DNA of 64,000 bases from Sphingomonas telluris (lineage in GTDB: Bacteria; Pseudomonadota; Alphaproteobacteria; Sphingomonadales; Sphingomonadaceae). The notes beneath the pieces were generated by a model that was not told the origin of the DNA, searched no databases, and saw only the letters and a list, made by a program, of their open reading frames with translations. Each line of letters opens with the position of its first letter. Position 1 is the stretch's first letter. Positions 47,960 to 56,945 of this stretch are shown one piece after another. The position numbers and the translations under genes were made by a program. The DNA is taken from contig NZ_JAKZHW010000001.1 of the NCBI RefSeq assembly GCF_022568775.1, forward strand, positions 1,674,001-1,738,000. The letters run 5' to 3'.

Positions 47960-48364
47960 CTACTCGGTGGTAGCGCCGTCCCATTCCTCCGCGTGGTGCC
48001 GTTTATCGGCTTCTGCCTTGGTGCGTTGGACGACCTTGTCCTTGTGCTCGGGCGGGCCGTAGACCGTGTAGAGGCGGAGCGGCTCCAAGCCAGTATTGCG
48101 CACGTTGTGGCGAGCGCCAGCCGGCACGATTACCGCGAAATCGTCCATGACCGGGTTCTCGCGCCCATCGATGTCGATAGTCCCCTGCCCTTCCTCGATC
48201 CGGAAGAACTGATCGCGGTCCTCGTGCACTTCCTCGCCGATCTCGTCGCCCGGCTGGAGGGTCATGAGCACGAGCTGCAGGTGCTCACCCGTATAAAGAA
48301 CGCGGCGGAAGTCTTCGTTGTCGATCGTCAGCCGGTCGATGTCGTCGCAAAAGCCGCGCTTCAT
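47960..48364 (-). CDS. Cupin-domain protein
   Basis: A 134-residue single-cupin protein. Metal ligands of the first cupin motif are in GEEVHEDRDQFFRIEEG near residue 43 and the second in VPAGARHNVRNTG near residue 80. Many such proteins are small isomerases, dioxygenases or sensors. Nothing nearby points to a substrate. Confidence 0.85.
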   Translation of the reverse strand: MKRGFCDDIDRLTIDNEDFRRVLYTGEHLQLVLMTLQPGDEIGEEVHEDRDQFFRIEEGQGTIDIDGRENPVMDDFAVIVPAGARHNVRNTGLEPLRLYTVYGPPEHKDKVVQRTKAEADKRHHAEEWDGATTE

Positions 48365-48435
48365 GGGTGTGCCTTCTCGTTTGAAAGTCGATCAGACACA
48401 CAACAGCCTGACACGGATGTTGTTCACGAGCGCCG

Positions 48436-48774
48436 CTATTTCAGCGGATCGTGACCCCAGTTCATGAGCGAGTAGCGCCAGCGCGACGTGACCTTGTTGG
48501 ACGGCTCCTGCGCCGAGTGGCGGCGGACGTACCCGACGACCTTCCGCATATGCGCATAGTCGTCGTCGGTAAGCTCCGCCTTGCGCCTGCCCAAGAGCGT
48601 GACGATGCGCCGTCCGCTCGCATGTCCGACACTCTCGCGAGCCGCGCCGTCTTGGCCCTTCCAGCCGACGGACTTGCTCTCTTCCGTTTGCAGCCAAGTG
48701 CGGAGCTCCGAGGCGGTCATGTTCACCGCCTCGGAGAAATCCTTACGCACCTTGGCGCGATCAAACCCGGGCAC
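48436..48774 (-). CDS. DUF3140-family protein
   Basis: A 112-residue protein from GTG 48774. It has the pattern VNMTASELRTWLQTEESKSVG near residue 18 (given here as adjoining short motifs VNMTASEL and WLQTEESKSVG), which I recognise as DUF3140, and a late YVRRHSAQ. The family is often annotated as DNA-binding on weak grounds. Not clearly in an operon. Confidence 0.7.
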   Translation of the reverse strand: MPGFDRAKVRKDFSEAVNMTASELRTWLQTEESKSVGWKGQDGAARESVGHASGRRIVTLLGRRKAELTDDDYAHMRKVVGYVRRHSAQEPSNKVTSRWRYSLMNWGHDPLK

Positions 48775-48827
48775 CTTGCCCTAACAGCTGAAGCGCCGCC
48801 CCTGCTCAAGCTGGCCGAAAGGCGGTG

Positions 48828-49025
48828 CTAGCCGCCTGTCTGATTGAGCTGGCGCAGATCCGCCTCGTTCATCACGGCATCGTCGCTGTTGATCGTGGTG
48901 CTGAAGTTCTCGGCGTCGAGGTTGGAATCGGCGGACACGCCGTTTCCTTCCGGTGCGTCGCCCCCGCCGCAGGCGGACAAGGTGAGCGCGAGCGAGGCCG
49001 CGAGGACGAACGTCGGGAGTTTCAT
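48828..49025 (-). CDS. Small hypothetical lipoprotein
   Basis: A 65-residue product from ATG 49025. The signal has a lipobox LSACG, predicting lipidation at Cys19, followed by GGGD and a mature part rich in Asn, Asp and Glu. No domain is recognisable. It sits 67 bases after the amidohydrolase on the same strand. Confidence 0.65.
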   Translation of the reverse strand: MKLPTFVLAASLALTLSACGGGDAPEGNGVSADSNLDAENFSTTINSDDAVMNEADLRQLNQTGG

Positions 49026-49092
49026 CGAAAGTACCTGATCTGCGAAAGGACGTTTACGGCAGAACAATCGGGGTCCGGCCGCCGTTCCAGCA

Positions 49093-50373
49093 TCAACGCT
49101 CGTGCGGAATGAGCTGGCCACCCTTGATGACCGCTGCCGGATGCTCCAGCACGCGGACGTCGCTCAACGGATCGCCGTCCACCGCGACCAGGTCGCCAAA
49201 GCGTCCGACCTGGATGACCCCGACGTCGTTGCGGCCGAGGGCCTCCGAGGCATTTAGCGTCGCCGCCTGAATCGCCTCGAGTGGGCTCATTCCGTACTGG
49301 ACCATCACCGCGAACTGCTGCCCGACCATCGAGTGCGGCATCACGCCCGCATCCGAGCCGAAGATCATGCGAACGCCCGCCGCATGCGCCTTGCGGAAGT
49401 TGTCACGCTGGATCTGCCCGATTTCGCGATCCTTGCGGATGTTCTCTTCGAGCGTGCCATTCTTCTTGCCCTCGGCCTGCGTGTAGTCGGTGTTCTTGAT
49501 GTCCATCGAGAACCAGACCGGCCGCTTGCGTGCCTTGGCGAGCTTGATGCTTTCATCGTCGAGAAGGCTGGCATGTTCGATCGTGTCGATGCCGGCACGG
49601 ATGGCGGCGTTGATGCCGCTCGCGCCATGAGCGTGTGCAGCGACGCGCAGGCCCTGCATGTGCGCCTCATCCGCGATCGCGCGAAGCTCGTCTTCCGTCA
49701 GCTGCTGCTGGCCCGGCGTATCCCCCCGCGAGAAGACGCCGCCCGTCGCACAGACCTTTATGACCTCGGCACCGAACTTGCGCTGGCGGCGGACCTGGTA
49801 CTTCAGCTCCTCCTCGCTGTCGCCGATGCCCTCTTCCTTGGTCGGCTTCTGGAGTTCGGGCGGAAGATAGGTGTCGTCGCAATGACCGCCGGTCGCGCCG
49901 AGCGCATGGCCCGCCGGAACGATGCGTGGACCGATGACATAGCCCGCCTCGATCGCCTGCTTCAGCCCCACGTCCGCCCACTCGCCCGAGCCGACGACGC
50001 GCATCGTCGTGAAGCCGCCGTCGAGCATGTCGCGAGCGGTCGACGTCGCGACGATCGGCCAGAAGCTGCCGGTATATTCGAGGAAGCGATAGCCGCCGAT
50101 ATCCGCCGGCCCGAGGTGCGTGTGCATGTCGATCAGGCCGGGAAGGATCGTCCGATTGCCGAGTTCGATGTGCTTGACGTCCGACCCCCACCGAACCGTC
50201 CGCGCGTCGGCAATCGAAGTGATATGCCCCCCGTCGTCAACGAAGATCGCGGGGCTCGGCACGTACCGGCCGGTCTGCACGTCAAGGTAGCGTTCCGCCG
50301 TGATCACCGTCGCTGCACTCGCAGGCGCGGCAAAGGAAAAGGCCGCAGCAGCGGCGAGCAACATGCGCTTCAT
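49093..50373 (-). CDS. Exported amidohydrolase (prolidase/imidazolonepropionase-like)
   Basis: A 426-residue protein from ATG 50373, preceded by a G7 tract. Signal peptide ends APASA. The amidohydrolase fold shows HTH in DMHTHLG near residue 85, a Lys in VIKVCATGG near residue 207, HAH near residue 249, IEHAS and SDAG near residue 346. These are the metal ligands of the Xaa-Pro dipeptidase-like subgroup that is exported in sphingomonads. Substrate uncertain. Confidence 0.87.
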   Translation of the reverse strand: MKRMLLAAAAAFSFAAPASAATVITAERYLDVQTGRYVPSPAIFVDDGGHITSIADARTVRWGSDVKHIELGNRTILPGLIDMHTHLGPADIGGYRFLEYTGSFWPIVATSTARDMLDGGFTTMRVVGSGEWADVGLKQAIEAGYVIGPRIVPAGHALGATGGHCDDTYLPPELQKPTKEEGIGDSEEELKYQVRRQRKFGAEVIKVCATGGVFSRGDTPGQQQLTEDELRAIADEAHMQGLRVAAHAHGASGINAAIRAGIDTIEHASLLDDESIKLAKARKRPVWFSMDIKNTDYTQAEGKKNGTLEENIRKDREIGQIQRDNFRKAHAAGVRMIFGSDAGVMPHSMVGQQFAVMVQYGMSPLEAIQAATLNASEALGRNDVGVIQVGRFGDLVAVDGDPLSDVRVLEHPAAVIKGGQLIPHER

Positions 50374-50397
50374 CAAAATCCCCCCCGTTTAAATTCG

Positions 50398-51813
50398 TCA
50401 GATGTGGATGACCCGGCCGAACGCCGCGAGGACGCTCTCGTGCATCATCTCGCTGAGCGTCGGGTGCGGGAAGACGCTTTGGATGAAGTCGTCCTCCACC
50501 AGCTCGGCAGTCTTGCCGATCGTGTAGCCCTGGATCAGCTCGGTGACCTCGGCGCCGATCATGTGCGCGCCGAGCAGCTCGCCGGTCTTCGCGTCGAAAA
50601 CCGTCTTCACGAAGCCGTCGACCTCGCCAAGCGCGATGGCCTTGCCGTTGCCGATGAAGGGGAACTTGCCGACCTTCACCTCATAACCCGCTTCCTTCGC
50701 CTTCGCTTCGGTCAATCCGACCGACGCGACCTGCGGGCGGCAATAAGTGCAGCCCGGGATGTTTTCCGGGTCGGTTGCGTGCGGGTGCGCGTCCTTGTTG
50801 CCAAGCTCCTTCGCGATGGCCTCGGCCGCCGTCACGCCCTCGTGGCTGGCCTTGTGCGCGAGCCAGGGCGGCGCAGTGACGTCGCCGATGGCCCAGATGC
50901 CCGGCACGTTGGTGCGGCACATGGTGTCGGTGTCGATATGCCCCTTGGTCGTCTTCACGCCGAGTGCTTCGAGCCCGATGTTTTCCGTATTCGGGACGAT
51001 GCCCACGGCCACGATGGCGTGGCTGAAGCGGTGCTCGGCGGACTTGCCGTCCTTGGTCTTGATGACCGCCGCGACGCCCTTGGCATCCGCCTTCAGGCTT
51101 TCGACGCCCGCGGACGTCAGCACCTGCATGCCCTGCTTCGTCACTTGCTTCTCGAGAAATGCGCTGACCTCCGCATCCTCGACTGGGACGATGCGGTCGA
51201 GCATTTCGACCACCGTCACCTTGGCGCCGAGATCAGCATAGAAGCTCGCGAACTCGATGCCGATCGCGCCGGATCCGATCACCAGGAGCTCGGTCGGCAT
51301 TTCCTTCGGCGTCATCGCGTGGCGGTAGGTCCAGATGCGCTCACCATCGGCCTTGGCAAACGGCAGGTCGCGCGCCCGTGCGCCCGTCGCCACGATGATG
51401 TGCTTGGCCTGGAGTTCGGTGGCTTTGCCGTCCGCACTCGTGACTGACAGCTTGCCCTTCGCCGTGATTTTCCCCTCGCCCATGTGCACGGCGATCTTGT
51501 TCTTCTTCATCAGGTGCGTGACGCCCTGATTGAGCTGCTTCGCCACCGCGCGGCTGCGAGCGACGACCTTGTCGATCTTGAAGCCAGCCTTGATGGATTC
51601 GAGGCCGTAGGCGTCGGCGTGCTGAATCTGGTGGAAGACCTCGGCCGTGCGCAACAGCGCCTTGGTCGGAATGCAGCCCCAGTTGAGGCAGATGCCGCCG
51701 AGGTTCTCGCGTTCGACGATCGCGGTCTTGAGACCGAGCTGCGCGGCGCGGATCGCAGCCACATAACCGCCCGGACCCGAGCCGAGCACGAGTACGTCGT
51801 AGGATTCAGCCAT
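50398..51813 (-). CDS. lpdA: Dihydrolipoyl dehydrogenase (E3)
   Basis: The 471-residue flavoprotein starts at ATG 51813 (MAESYDVLVLGSG). It has the FAD motif GSGPGG at 11-16 and redox cysteines Cys42 and Cys47 in CLNWGCIPTK. The NAD-binding motif GSGAIGIEFA and the C-terminal HPTLSEMMHE with the catalytic His-Glu pair are present. It regenerates oxidised lipoamide for pyruvate dehydrogenase and related complexes. Its start overlaps the thioesterase stop by 8 bases. Confidence 0.95.
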   Translation of the reverse strand: MAESYDVLVLGSGPGGYVAAIRAAQLGLKTAIVERENLGGICLNWGCIPTKALLRTAEVFHQIQHADAYGLESIKAGFKIDKVVARSRAVAKQLNQGVTHLMKKNKIAVHMGEGKITAKGKLSVTSADGKATELQAKHIIVATGARARDLPFAKADGERIWTYRHAMTPKEMPTELLVIGSGAIGIEFASFYADLGAKVTVVEMLDRIVPVEDAEVSAFLEKQVTKQGMQVLTSAGVESLKADAKGVAAVIKTKDGKSAEHRFSHAIVAVGIVPNTENIGLEALGVKTTKGHIDTDTMCRTNVPGIWAIGDVTAPPWLAHKASHEGVTAAEAIAKELGNKDAHPHATDPENIPGCTYCRPQVASVGLTEAKAKEAGYEVKVGKFPFIGNGKAIALGEVDGFVKTVFDAKTGELLGAHMIGAEVTELIQGYTIGKTAELVEDDFIQSVFPHPTLSEMMHESVLAAFGRVIHI

Positions 51814-52189
51814 TGGTATTCGGTCCTTCGATCTCACGGGGCCTGTCGTTTTCGTCGAGCGCGACGAACTTGAAGCGGCCCCATGCAACTTGCGTCTCGG
51901 TATCGCCGTGGCGTTCGCGGGAAACCGCCTCCGCCCGATAGGTGAGCGATGTCCGTCCGCTTTCAAGCAGCTCCACGTAGACGGAGACTTCGTCGCCGAC
52001 GCTCGGAGCACCCTTGAAGCGAAGCTCGTCCGCCGCGACCAGCACCGCCTTGCCGCGCACCACACGCGAAGCCTCGCTTCCCGCGCCCAGCGCCATCTGG
52101 CTGATCAGCCAGCCGCCGAAGACGCCACCGTACGGATTGAGATGCGTCGGCATCGCCGTTGCGCGAATGACGGGAACGCGGTCAGTCAT
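51806..52189 (-). CDS. Hotdog-fold acyl-CoA thioesterase
   Basis: A 127-residue protein with the hotdog pattern: NPYGGVFGGWLISQM near residue 18 carries the helix N-cap, followed by LRFKGAPSVGDEVSVYVE. It resembles YciA-type thioesterases that cut acyl-CoA. It overlaps both neighbours (8 bases each side), so it is translated with them. The place between E2 and E3 suggests a role near acetyl-CoA, by inference only. Confidence 0.87.
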   Translation of the reverse strand: MTDRVPVIRATAMPTHLNPYGGVFGGWLISQMALGAGSEASRVVRGKAVLVAADELRFKGAPSVGDEVSVYVELLESGRTSLTYRAEAVSRERHGDTETQVAWGRFKFVALDENDRPREIEGPNTNG

Positions 52190-52544
52190 AGTAAGAACGC
52201 CTGTCAGGATGTCGCTCTACGAATGCCCACCAAAGTAACGCGGACACACAGCCGAGCGAGGCTCCCAATGCAACAAAGGGGAACTGCCAAAATCCCCAAT
52301 TAGCCACGATAGGTATCAGCGCGCCTCCAGCTGCACCGACGAGTGCGAGCAAAACAGGATTACCAGGAGCCAATCGCCTCGACACCCAAAGCAGCGGAAC
52401 CCCCAGAACGATCCCCGTTGGGATTCCGATCAGGCATACGAAAAACGAGTAGAACGTGGCGACGTGCCAATTGTCCGACGAGACCAGGACGAATGCCGCC
52501 ACGAGGAAGAAATCAATCAAAGCTATCAGAGCGATGTAGCGCAC
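52182..52544 (-). CDS. Small membrane protein between pdhC and lpdA
   Basis: The 120-residue product from GTG 52544 starts 5 bases after the previous stop, inside the operon spacing. It has about four hydrophobic segments (IALIALIDFFLVAAFVLV, FVCLIGIPTGIVLGVPLLWV and two later ones), ending in a charged tail. A longer frame to 52667 overlaps the upstream gene and is not hydrophobic. No family recognised. Confidence 0.6.
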   Translation of the reverse strand: MRYIALIALIDFFLVAAFVLVSSDNWHVATFYSFFVCLIGIPTGIVLGVPLLWVSRRLAPGNPVLLALVGAAGGALIPIVANWGFWQFPFVALGASLGCVSALLWWAFVERHPDRRSYYD

Positions 52545-52548
52545 GCGC

Positions 52549-52761
52549 TCAGCGACTGTGCCAGTTGAAGAATACGCGCAGGCCGATCGCCGAGGCCAGG
52601 AACAGCGGTATCGAGAACAATAGTCCCGGCGAGCCTTCGAGCGGGCGGATGGTTCCCCACTTCGCAAACGAACTCATCCAGGCGCCACCCTGGCCGCCCA
52701 GCGCAAGCGGCAGTGCGAAGCCGAGGATCGCGCCGATGGCCAGGGCCGTCAGCCACTTCAT
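52549..52761 (-). CDS. Very small membrane protein after pdhC
   Basis: A 70-residue product whose ATG follows the pdhC stop directly (TAAATG). It has two hydrophobic segments (WLTALAIGAILGFALPLAL and LLFSIPLFLASAIGLRVFF) and ends in NWHSR. The tight junction indicates coupled translation. Function unknown. Confidence 0.6.
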   Translation of the reverse strand: MKWLTALAIGAILGFALPLALGGQGGAWMSSFAKWGTIRPLEGSPGLLFSIPLFLASAIGLRVFFNWHSR

Positions 52762-54078
52762 TTAGGCCAGCATCCCCAGCGGGTTCTCGACCAAGCGCTT
52801 GAACGCCTGCATCAGCTTCGCTCCGTCCGCCCCGTCGATCGCGCGGTGATCGAAGCTTCCCGTCGCAGACATCACCGTGGCAATCTGCAGGCTGTCGTTG
52901 ATCACATAGGGGCGCTTCTCGCCCGCGCCGATGGCCATGATCATGCCTTGCGGCGGATTGATCACGGCTTCGAACTGCTTGATGCCGTACATGCCCATGT
53001 TCGACAGGCTGGCGGTGCCGCCCTGATATTCGGTCGGCTGAAGCTTGCCTTCCTTCGCGCGGGCGGCAAGGTCCTTCATCTCCGTCGAGATCGCCGACAC
53101 GCTCTTCGTGTCAGCCCCGACGATGATCGGCGTGATCAGGCCGGCCGGGATCGACACGGCGACCGAAACGTCCGCACGGCTGTACTTGAACAGCTGGTCG
53201 CCAGCGAAGCTTACGTTGCACTCCGGCACTTCGATAAGCGCCTGCGCGAGCGCCTTGATCAGCAGATCGTTGACCGACAGCTTCACGCCGCGGCTTTGAA
53301 GCCCCGCGTTGAGCTCGCCGCGCAGCTTCAGGAGCGCGTCGAGCTGGATGTCGACCGTCAGGTAGATGTGCGGGATCTGCTGCTTCGATTCCGTCAGCCG
53401 ACGAGCGATCGTCTTGCGAATATTCGAAAGCTTGATCGCCTCGTGCGGGATCGCCTGCTCGATCGGTCCCGGCATGACAAGGTGCGTCGAGAGCCCGGGA
53501 GCGGCCTGAGGCGCGGCCGCCGGAGCGGCTGCCGGCGCTGCAGCCGGGCCCTTGCCCACCGCCGCATCGACGTCGGCGCGGACGATCCGGCCGCCGGGGC
53601 CGCTGCCCTGCAGTCCAGCGAGATCAATATTCTGGGACTGCGCGATGCGGCGCGCCAGCGGCGATGCCTTCACGCGGTCGCCCGCGGACTTTTGTGCCAA
53701 CGCCGCCGGCTGCGGCGCAGGAGGCGGAGACTTCGGCGTTGCGTCTGCCTTCGGTTCTGGAGCCGCAGGCGCCGGGGCGGCGGCCGGAGGCGTATCGGCC
53801 TTCGGCGCCGCAGTGGCTGCAGCACTCGCGTCCTCGCCTTCACCGGCCAGAATCGCGATCGGCGCGCCGACCTTCACACCGTCCGTGCCTTCCGGGACCA
53901 GGATCTTGGCGATCTTGCCCTCGTCGACCGCTTCGAATTCCATCGTCGCCTTGTCGGTCTCGATCTCCGCGAGAATGTCGCCCGACTTCACCTCGTCGCC
54001 TTCCTTGACGAGCCATTTGGCGAGCGTGCCCTCCTCCATCGTCGGGGAAAGGGCGGGCATTTTGAGTTCGGTCGGCAT
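52762..54078 (-). CDS. pdhC: Pyruvate dehydrogenase E2 (dihydrolipoyl acetyltransferase)
   Basis: A 438-residue protein from ATG 54078 after GGAAAG. It has one lipoyl domain with Lys43 in [11 protein letters not shown], an Ala/Pro linker, a peripheral-subunit-binding domain ([18 protein letters not shown]) and a second Ala/Pro linker. The catalytic domain ends with [15 protein letters not shown], carrying the His and Asp of the acetyltransferase. It makes acetyl-CoA. E1 genes are not in the window; lpdA is two small genes and a thioesterase away. Confidence 0.94.
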   Translation of the reverse strand: MPTELKMPALSPTMEEGTLAKWLVKEGDEVKSGDILAEIETDKATMEFEAVDEGKIAKILVPEGTDGVKVGAPIAILAGEGEDASAAATAAPKADTPPAAAPAPAAPEPKADATPKSPPPAPQPAALAQKSAGDRVKASPLARRIAQSQNIDLAGLQGSGPGGRIVRADVDAAVGKGPAAAPAAAPAAAPQAAPGLSTHLVMPGPIEQAIPHEAIKLSNIRKTIARRLTESKQQIPHIYLTVDIQLDALLKLRGELNAGLQSRGVKLSVNDLLIKALAQALIEVPECNVSFAGDQLFKYSRADVSVAVSIPAGLITPIIVGADTKSVSAISTEMKDLAARAKEGKLQPTEYQGGTASLSNMGMYGIKQFEAVINPPQGMIMAIGAGEKRPYVINDSLQIATVMSATGSFDHRAIDGADGAKLMQAFKRLVENPLGMLA

Positions 54079-54203
54079 GAGCGTCTTTCCGCTTGGCAGG
54101 CTCGCGGGCACAAAGCCAATGCGGCGGTCCGGGTCAAGGCCCAGCCAACGCACGAACGATGCTGCTTGCGCTGAACGCCGGTTTCACGCAGCAATTGCTG
54201 CGG

Positions 54204-54677
54204 ATGCCAGGGGACGAACCGAAACGTACCTATCTCGTCGTCATCGACGACAGCCAGGAGGCGCGCGTCGCGCTTCGCTTCGCTGCCCGCCGCGCGATCA
54301 AGACCAATGGCGACGTCGAAGTCCTCGCGGTCGTCGAGCCCCAAGATTTCGTCCAGTGGGGCGGTGTGCAGGCGGCGTTCGAGGAAGAGCAGCGCCTGCG
54401 CATCGAAGGCGTGGTCAGTGGCTCCATCGGCGAGATCATGGATGAGACGGGCGTGAAGCCGCAGATCGTCATTCGGTCCGGCGAGCCGAGCAAGGTCGTC
54501 CGCGAATATTTCGGCGAGCGGCAGGAAATTGCCGCGTTGGTGCTCGGAGCGGCGCCCTCGGGGAGCCCGGGCCCGCTGGTAGCGCACTTCACGGGACCCG
54601 ATTCAGGCAAGCTTCCCTGCCCGGTGATGATCATCCCGGGATCGTTGAGCGACGAACGGCTGGAGCAGCTGAGCTAA
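54204..54677 (+). CDS. Universal stress protein UspA-type
   Basis: A 157-residue protein from the ATG at 54204 (MPGDEPKRTYLVVIDDS). An in-frame ATG at 54159 is possible. It has the USP pattern: TYLVVIDDSQEA at the first strand, a VSGSIGEIMDETGVKP middle helix, and LVLGAAPSGSPGPLV near the end in place of the ATP-binding GxxGxGGxS. The altered loop suggests it may not bind ATP. It is divergent from pdhC. Confidence 0.75.
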   Translation: MPGDEPKRTYLVVIDDSQEARVALRFAARRAIKTNGDVEVLAVVEPQDFVQWGGVQAAFEEEQRLRIEGVVSGSIGEIMDETGVKPQIVIRSGEPSKVVREYFGERQEIAALVLGAAPSGSPGPLVAHFTGPDSGKLPCPVMIIPGSLSDERLEQLS

Positions 54678-54739
54678 AGCATTCTCTGCACAGTTTTTGC
54701 CTAATTCTGTTTACTACGAATGAGCATTGACCCCACTCA

Positions 54740-54757
54740 CGGATCGTGAATGATCCG
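54740..54757 (+). other. Inverted repeat in the leader of the exported protein gene
   Basis: CGGATC and GATCCG with a 6-base loop lie 37 bases before the next ATG, followed by a GCCC/GGGC pair. It could be a small leader hairpin or a protein-binding site. No T tract. Confidence 0.25.
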
Positions 54758-54793
54758 CCCGCCCGAGTTCTGGGCTGTTCAAGGGGGGATTAC

Positions 54794-55393
54794 ATGAATC
54801 TCAAAGTTGTTGTGGCTTGCGGCATTGCCGCGAGCTGCCTGTCTGTACCTGCGTTCGCCGAAACCACGCCGGCAGTGGAAGCCGCTCCCGTCGCCGCAGT
54901 CGCCGCGACGCCAGGCTCGCCCATCGTCGCCCAGGCGCTGCCGCAAGTCGGTCCCGGCTCGGCATTGCCCAGCAACACCGACATCTGGGTCACGCTCGAC
55001 AAGAAGCTGGACTCGCATGACGTGAAGGTCGGCGATCCGCTGACGTTCAAGGTCGCGCGGGACGTCATGCTCGGCAATTACATCGTGATTCCGCGCGGCA
55101 CTCCGGCAGCGGGCCGCATCTCCATGCGCTCCGGCCGTGGCGCCTTCGGCAAATCGGCAAAGCTGGAATTCGACATCGAGACGATCACGCTTTCGGGACA
55201 CGCGATCCCGGTGAGCGGGCACTTTCGCCTGGCCGGTGACGGGAACACCGGCGCGACGATCGGCGCAGTTGCTGCGGCCGGCGTCATCGGTGGTCTTTTC
55301 GTGAAGGGTCGCAGCGCGGTTGCCGCTGAGGGCTCCGAGTGGAAGGTCGCAACGAAGGAGCCGCTGCCGATCTCGGTCGGCGCGGCTCAGTAA
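54794..55393 (+). CDS. Hypothetical exported protein
   Basis: A 199-residue protein from ATG 54794 after AAGGGGGG. The signal peptide ends AFAE. After an Ala/Pro-rich linker, the segment LDSHDVKVGDPLTFKVARDV and then IPRGTPAAGRISM suggests a small beta domain found in VirB10/TrbI-like and related exported proteins. A glycine-rich hydrophobic stretch near residue 165 (GATIGAVAAAGVIGGLFV) could be a membrane segment. Family uncertain. Confidence 0.7.
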   Translation: MNLKVVVACGIAASCLSVPAFAETTPAVEAAPVAAVAATPGSPIVAQALPQVGPGSALPSNTDIWVTLDKKLDSHDVKVGDPLTFKVARDVMLGNYIVIPRGTPAAGRISMRSGRGAFGKSAKLEFDIETITLSGHAIPVSGHFRLAGDGNTGATIGAVAAAGVIGGLFVKGRSAVAAEGSEWKVATKEPLPISVGAAQ

Positions 55394-55396
55394 GGA

Positions 55397-55876
55397 TCAC
55401 AGAACGCGGGCGAGAAGCTCCGCGATCTTGATGCAGCCCGCTTCATCCTCCGCGGTGAAGCGGGCTTTTTCCGGACTGTCGAGGTCGAGCACCGCGAGCA
55501 GCTTGCCGTCACGGACGATCGGAACGACCAGCTCGCTCGCCGACGCGGCGTCACAGGCAATGTGGCCGGGAAATGCGTGGACGTCTTCGACGCGTTGGAC
55601 CTGCAAAGTCTCGGCAGCTGCGCCGCAGACGCCCTGCCCGAAGGGGATGCGGATGCACGCGGGACGGCCCTGGAACGGGCCGAGAACCAACTCGCCACCC
55701 ACGTTGCGATAGAAACCGGCCCAATTCAGGTCCGGCAGCGTCTCCCAGATCACGGCCGCGACGTTCGCCATGTTCGCAATCGCATCCGGCTCTCCCGCCG
55801 TCAGGCCTTCGACCGCGCTTTGCAGGTCGCGGTAGAGCGTCGCCTTGTCGGCGGCGGCGATCTTGAAGTCGTACAT
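55397..55876 (-). CDS. msrC: Free methionine-R-sulfoxide reductase (GAF)
   Basis: A 159-residue GAF-domain protein. It carries the three Cys of fRMsr enzymes in RPACIRIPFGQGVCGAAA near residue 73 and HIACDAASASELVVP near residue 107. It reduces free methionine-R-sulfoxide. It overlaps the arfB stop by one base (TGATG), so it is coupled. Confidence 0.88.
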   Translation of the reverse strand: MYDFKIAAADKATLYRDLQSAVEGLTAGEPDAIANMANVAAVIWETLPDLNWAGFYRNVGGELVLGPFQGRPACIRIPFGQGVCGAAAETLQVQRVEDVHAFPGHIACDAASASELVVPIVRDGKLLAVLDLDSPEKARFTAEDEAGCIKIAELLARVL

Positions 55877-56286
55877 CAGTCGAACTGTACCTTTCCGCGC
55901 GCCTGTTTCACCGCGCTGCGCTGCTTCTTCTTGTCGACGCGCTGAGCCTTCGCGGCCCGGCTTGGCCGCGTCGGCTTGCGCTTGGCTTGGACGATATGGG
56001 CAGCGGCGATCATTTCTGCCAGCCGCCGCCGCGCGTCCTGTCGGTTCGCTTCCTGCGTTCGGAAGCGTCGAGCGGTGATGAGCAACTCGCCCGCGCCGGT
56101 CACGCGGCTGCCCGCGATCTGCTTCAACCGCTCATAGGCGTGCGGATGCAGACCGAGCCGGAACAAGTCGACGCGAAGCTGCACCGCTGTCGCAACCTTG
56201 TTGACGTTCTGCCCGCCGGGTCCGGTGGCAGCGAGGAACGCTTCGCTGAGCGCCTCCTCCGGGATGACGACGTCCTCAGGCTTCAT
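55876..56286 (-). CDS. arfB: Peptidyl-tRNA hydrolase ArfB
   Basis: A 136-residue class-I release-factor-like protein with the GGQ motif (GPGGQNVNKVATAVQLR near residue 22) and a basic C-terminal tail (KRKPTRPSRAAK and KKKQRSAVKQARGK). The tail enters the empty mRNA channel of stalled ribosomes in ArfB. It rescues non-stop ribosomes. Its start overlaps the RluA-type gene by 11 bases. Confidence 0.92.
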   Translation of the reverse strand: MKPEDVVIPEEALSEAFLAATGPGGQNVNKVATAVQLRVDLFRLGLHPHAYERLKQIAGSRVTGAGELLITARRFRTQEANRQDARRRLAEMIAAAHIVQAKRKPTRPSRAAKAQRVDKKKQRSAVKQARGKVQFD

Positions 56287-56923
56287 CGCGCCATTCCCCG
56301 AAATGCTCCGGCAGCGGCGCGGTCACATCGATCGTCGCTTTCTTGTCGCGAGGCACGACGAGCCGCGACGCGTGAAGCAGCATCGGACCCCCCGGCACTC
56401 CGTACACGCGGTCGCCCACGATGCCGCGGCCGAACGCCTCGCGGGCGTGCACGCGGAGCTGATGCGTCCGCCCCGTTAGCGGCTTGAACTCCACAAGCGT
56501 CTTGCCATCGCGGATTTCGACGCGCCGCCAATGCGTGATCGCGGAGTCGCCCTTCGCATCAACGACCATCCGCCATCCCGCTTTCTCGCTCGATCGCTTT
56601 GCCAGCGCCAAGTCGATGACGCCTTCCTCGTCGGCGATCTCGCCGTCGATGACCGCCAGGTAATATTTGTCGACCCTCCGCTGCTCGAACGCCTGTTGCA
56701 GCGATGATCGCGCCTTCGGACTACGCGCGAGAAGCAGGCAGCCCGAGGTGTCCTGGTCCAAGCGGTGCATGGGGACGGGCGGCCGCTGGAAGCCAAGCTT
56801 CAATTCATCCAGTCTGGACACGATGCTGTCGCCCCCTCGGCGCGGCGTATCGACCGGCAAGCCGTTAGGCTTGTCGATGACGATCGCTTCGGCATCTACG
56901 AAGAGGATCCGCTGGTCGAGCAT
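56276..56923 (-). CDS. RluA-family pseudouridine synthase
   Basis: A 215-residue protein from ATG 56923 (MLDQRILFVDAEAIVIDKP). It has the catalytic motif HRLDQDTSGCLLLAR near residue 53 and LTGRTHQLRVHA near residue 148. It converts uridine to pseudouridine in rRNA or tRNA; the site is unknown. Longer in-frame starts reach into the ctrA control region and are less likely. Confidence 0.88.
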   Translation of the reverse strand: MLDQRILFVDAEAIVIDKPNGLPVDTPRRGGDSIVSRLDELKLGFQRPPVPMHRLDQDTSGCLLLARSPKARSSLQQAFEQRRVDKYYLAVIDGEIADEEGVIDLALAKRSSEKAGWRMVVDAKGDSAITHWRRVEIRDGKTLVEFKPLTGRTHQLRVHAREAFGRGIVGDRVYGVPGGPMLLHASRLVVPRDKKATIDVTAPLPEHFGEWRDEA

Positions 56924-56945
56924 GTCCGGCGTTCTAGCGGTCTGT

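Noticed and set aside
49333..51447. 704-codon open frame opposite the amidohydrolase and lpdA
   Set aside because: It runs across two clear genes and their junction on the other strand, so it is an antisense shadow.
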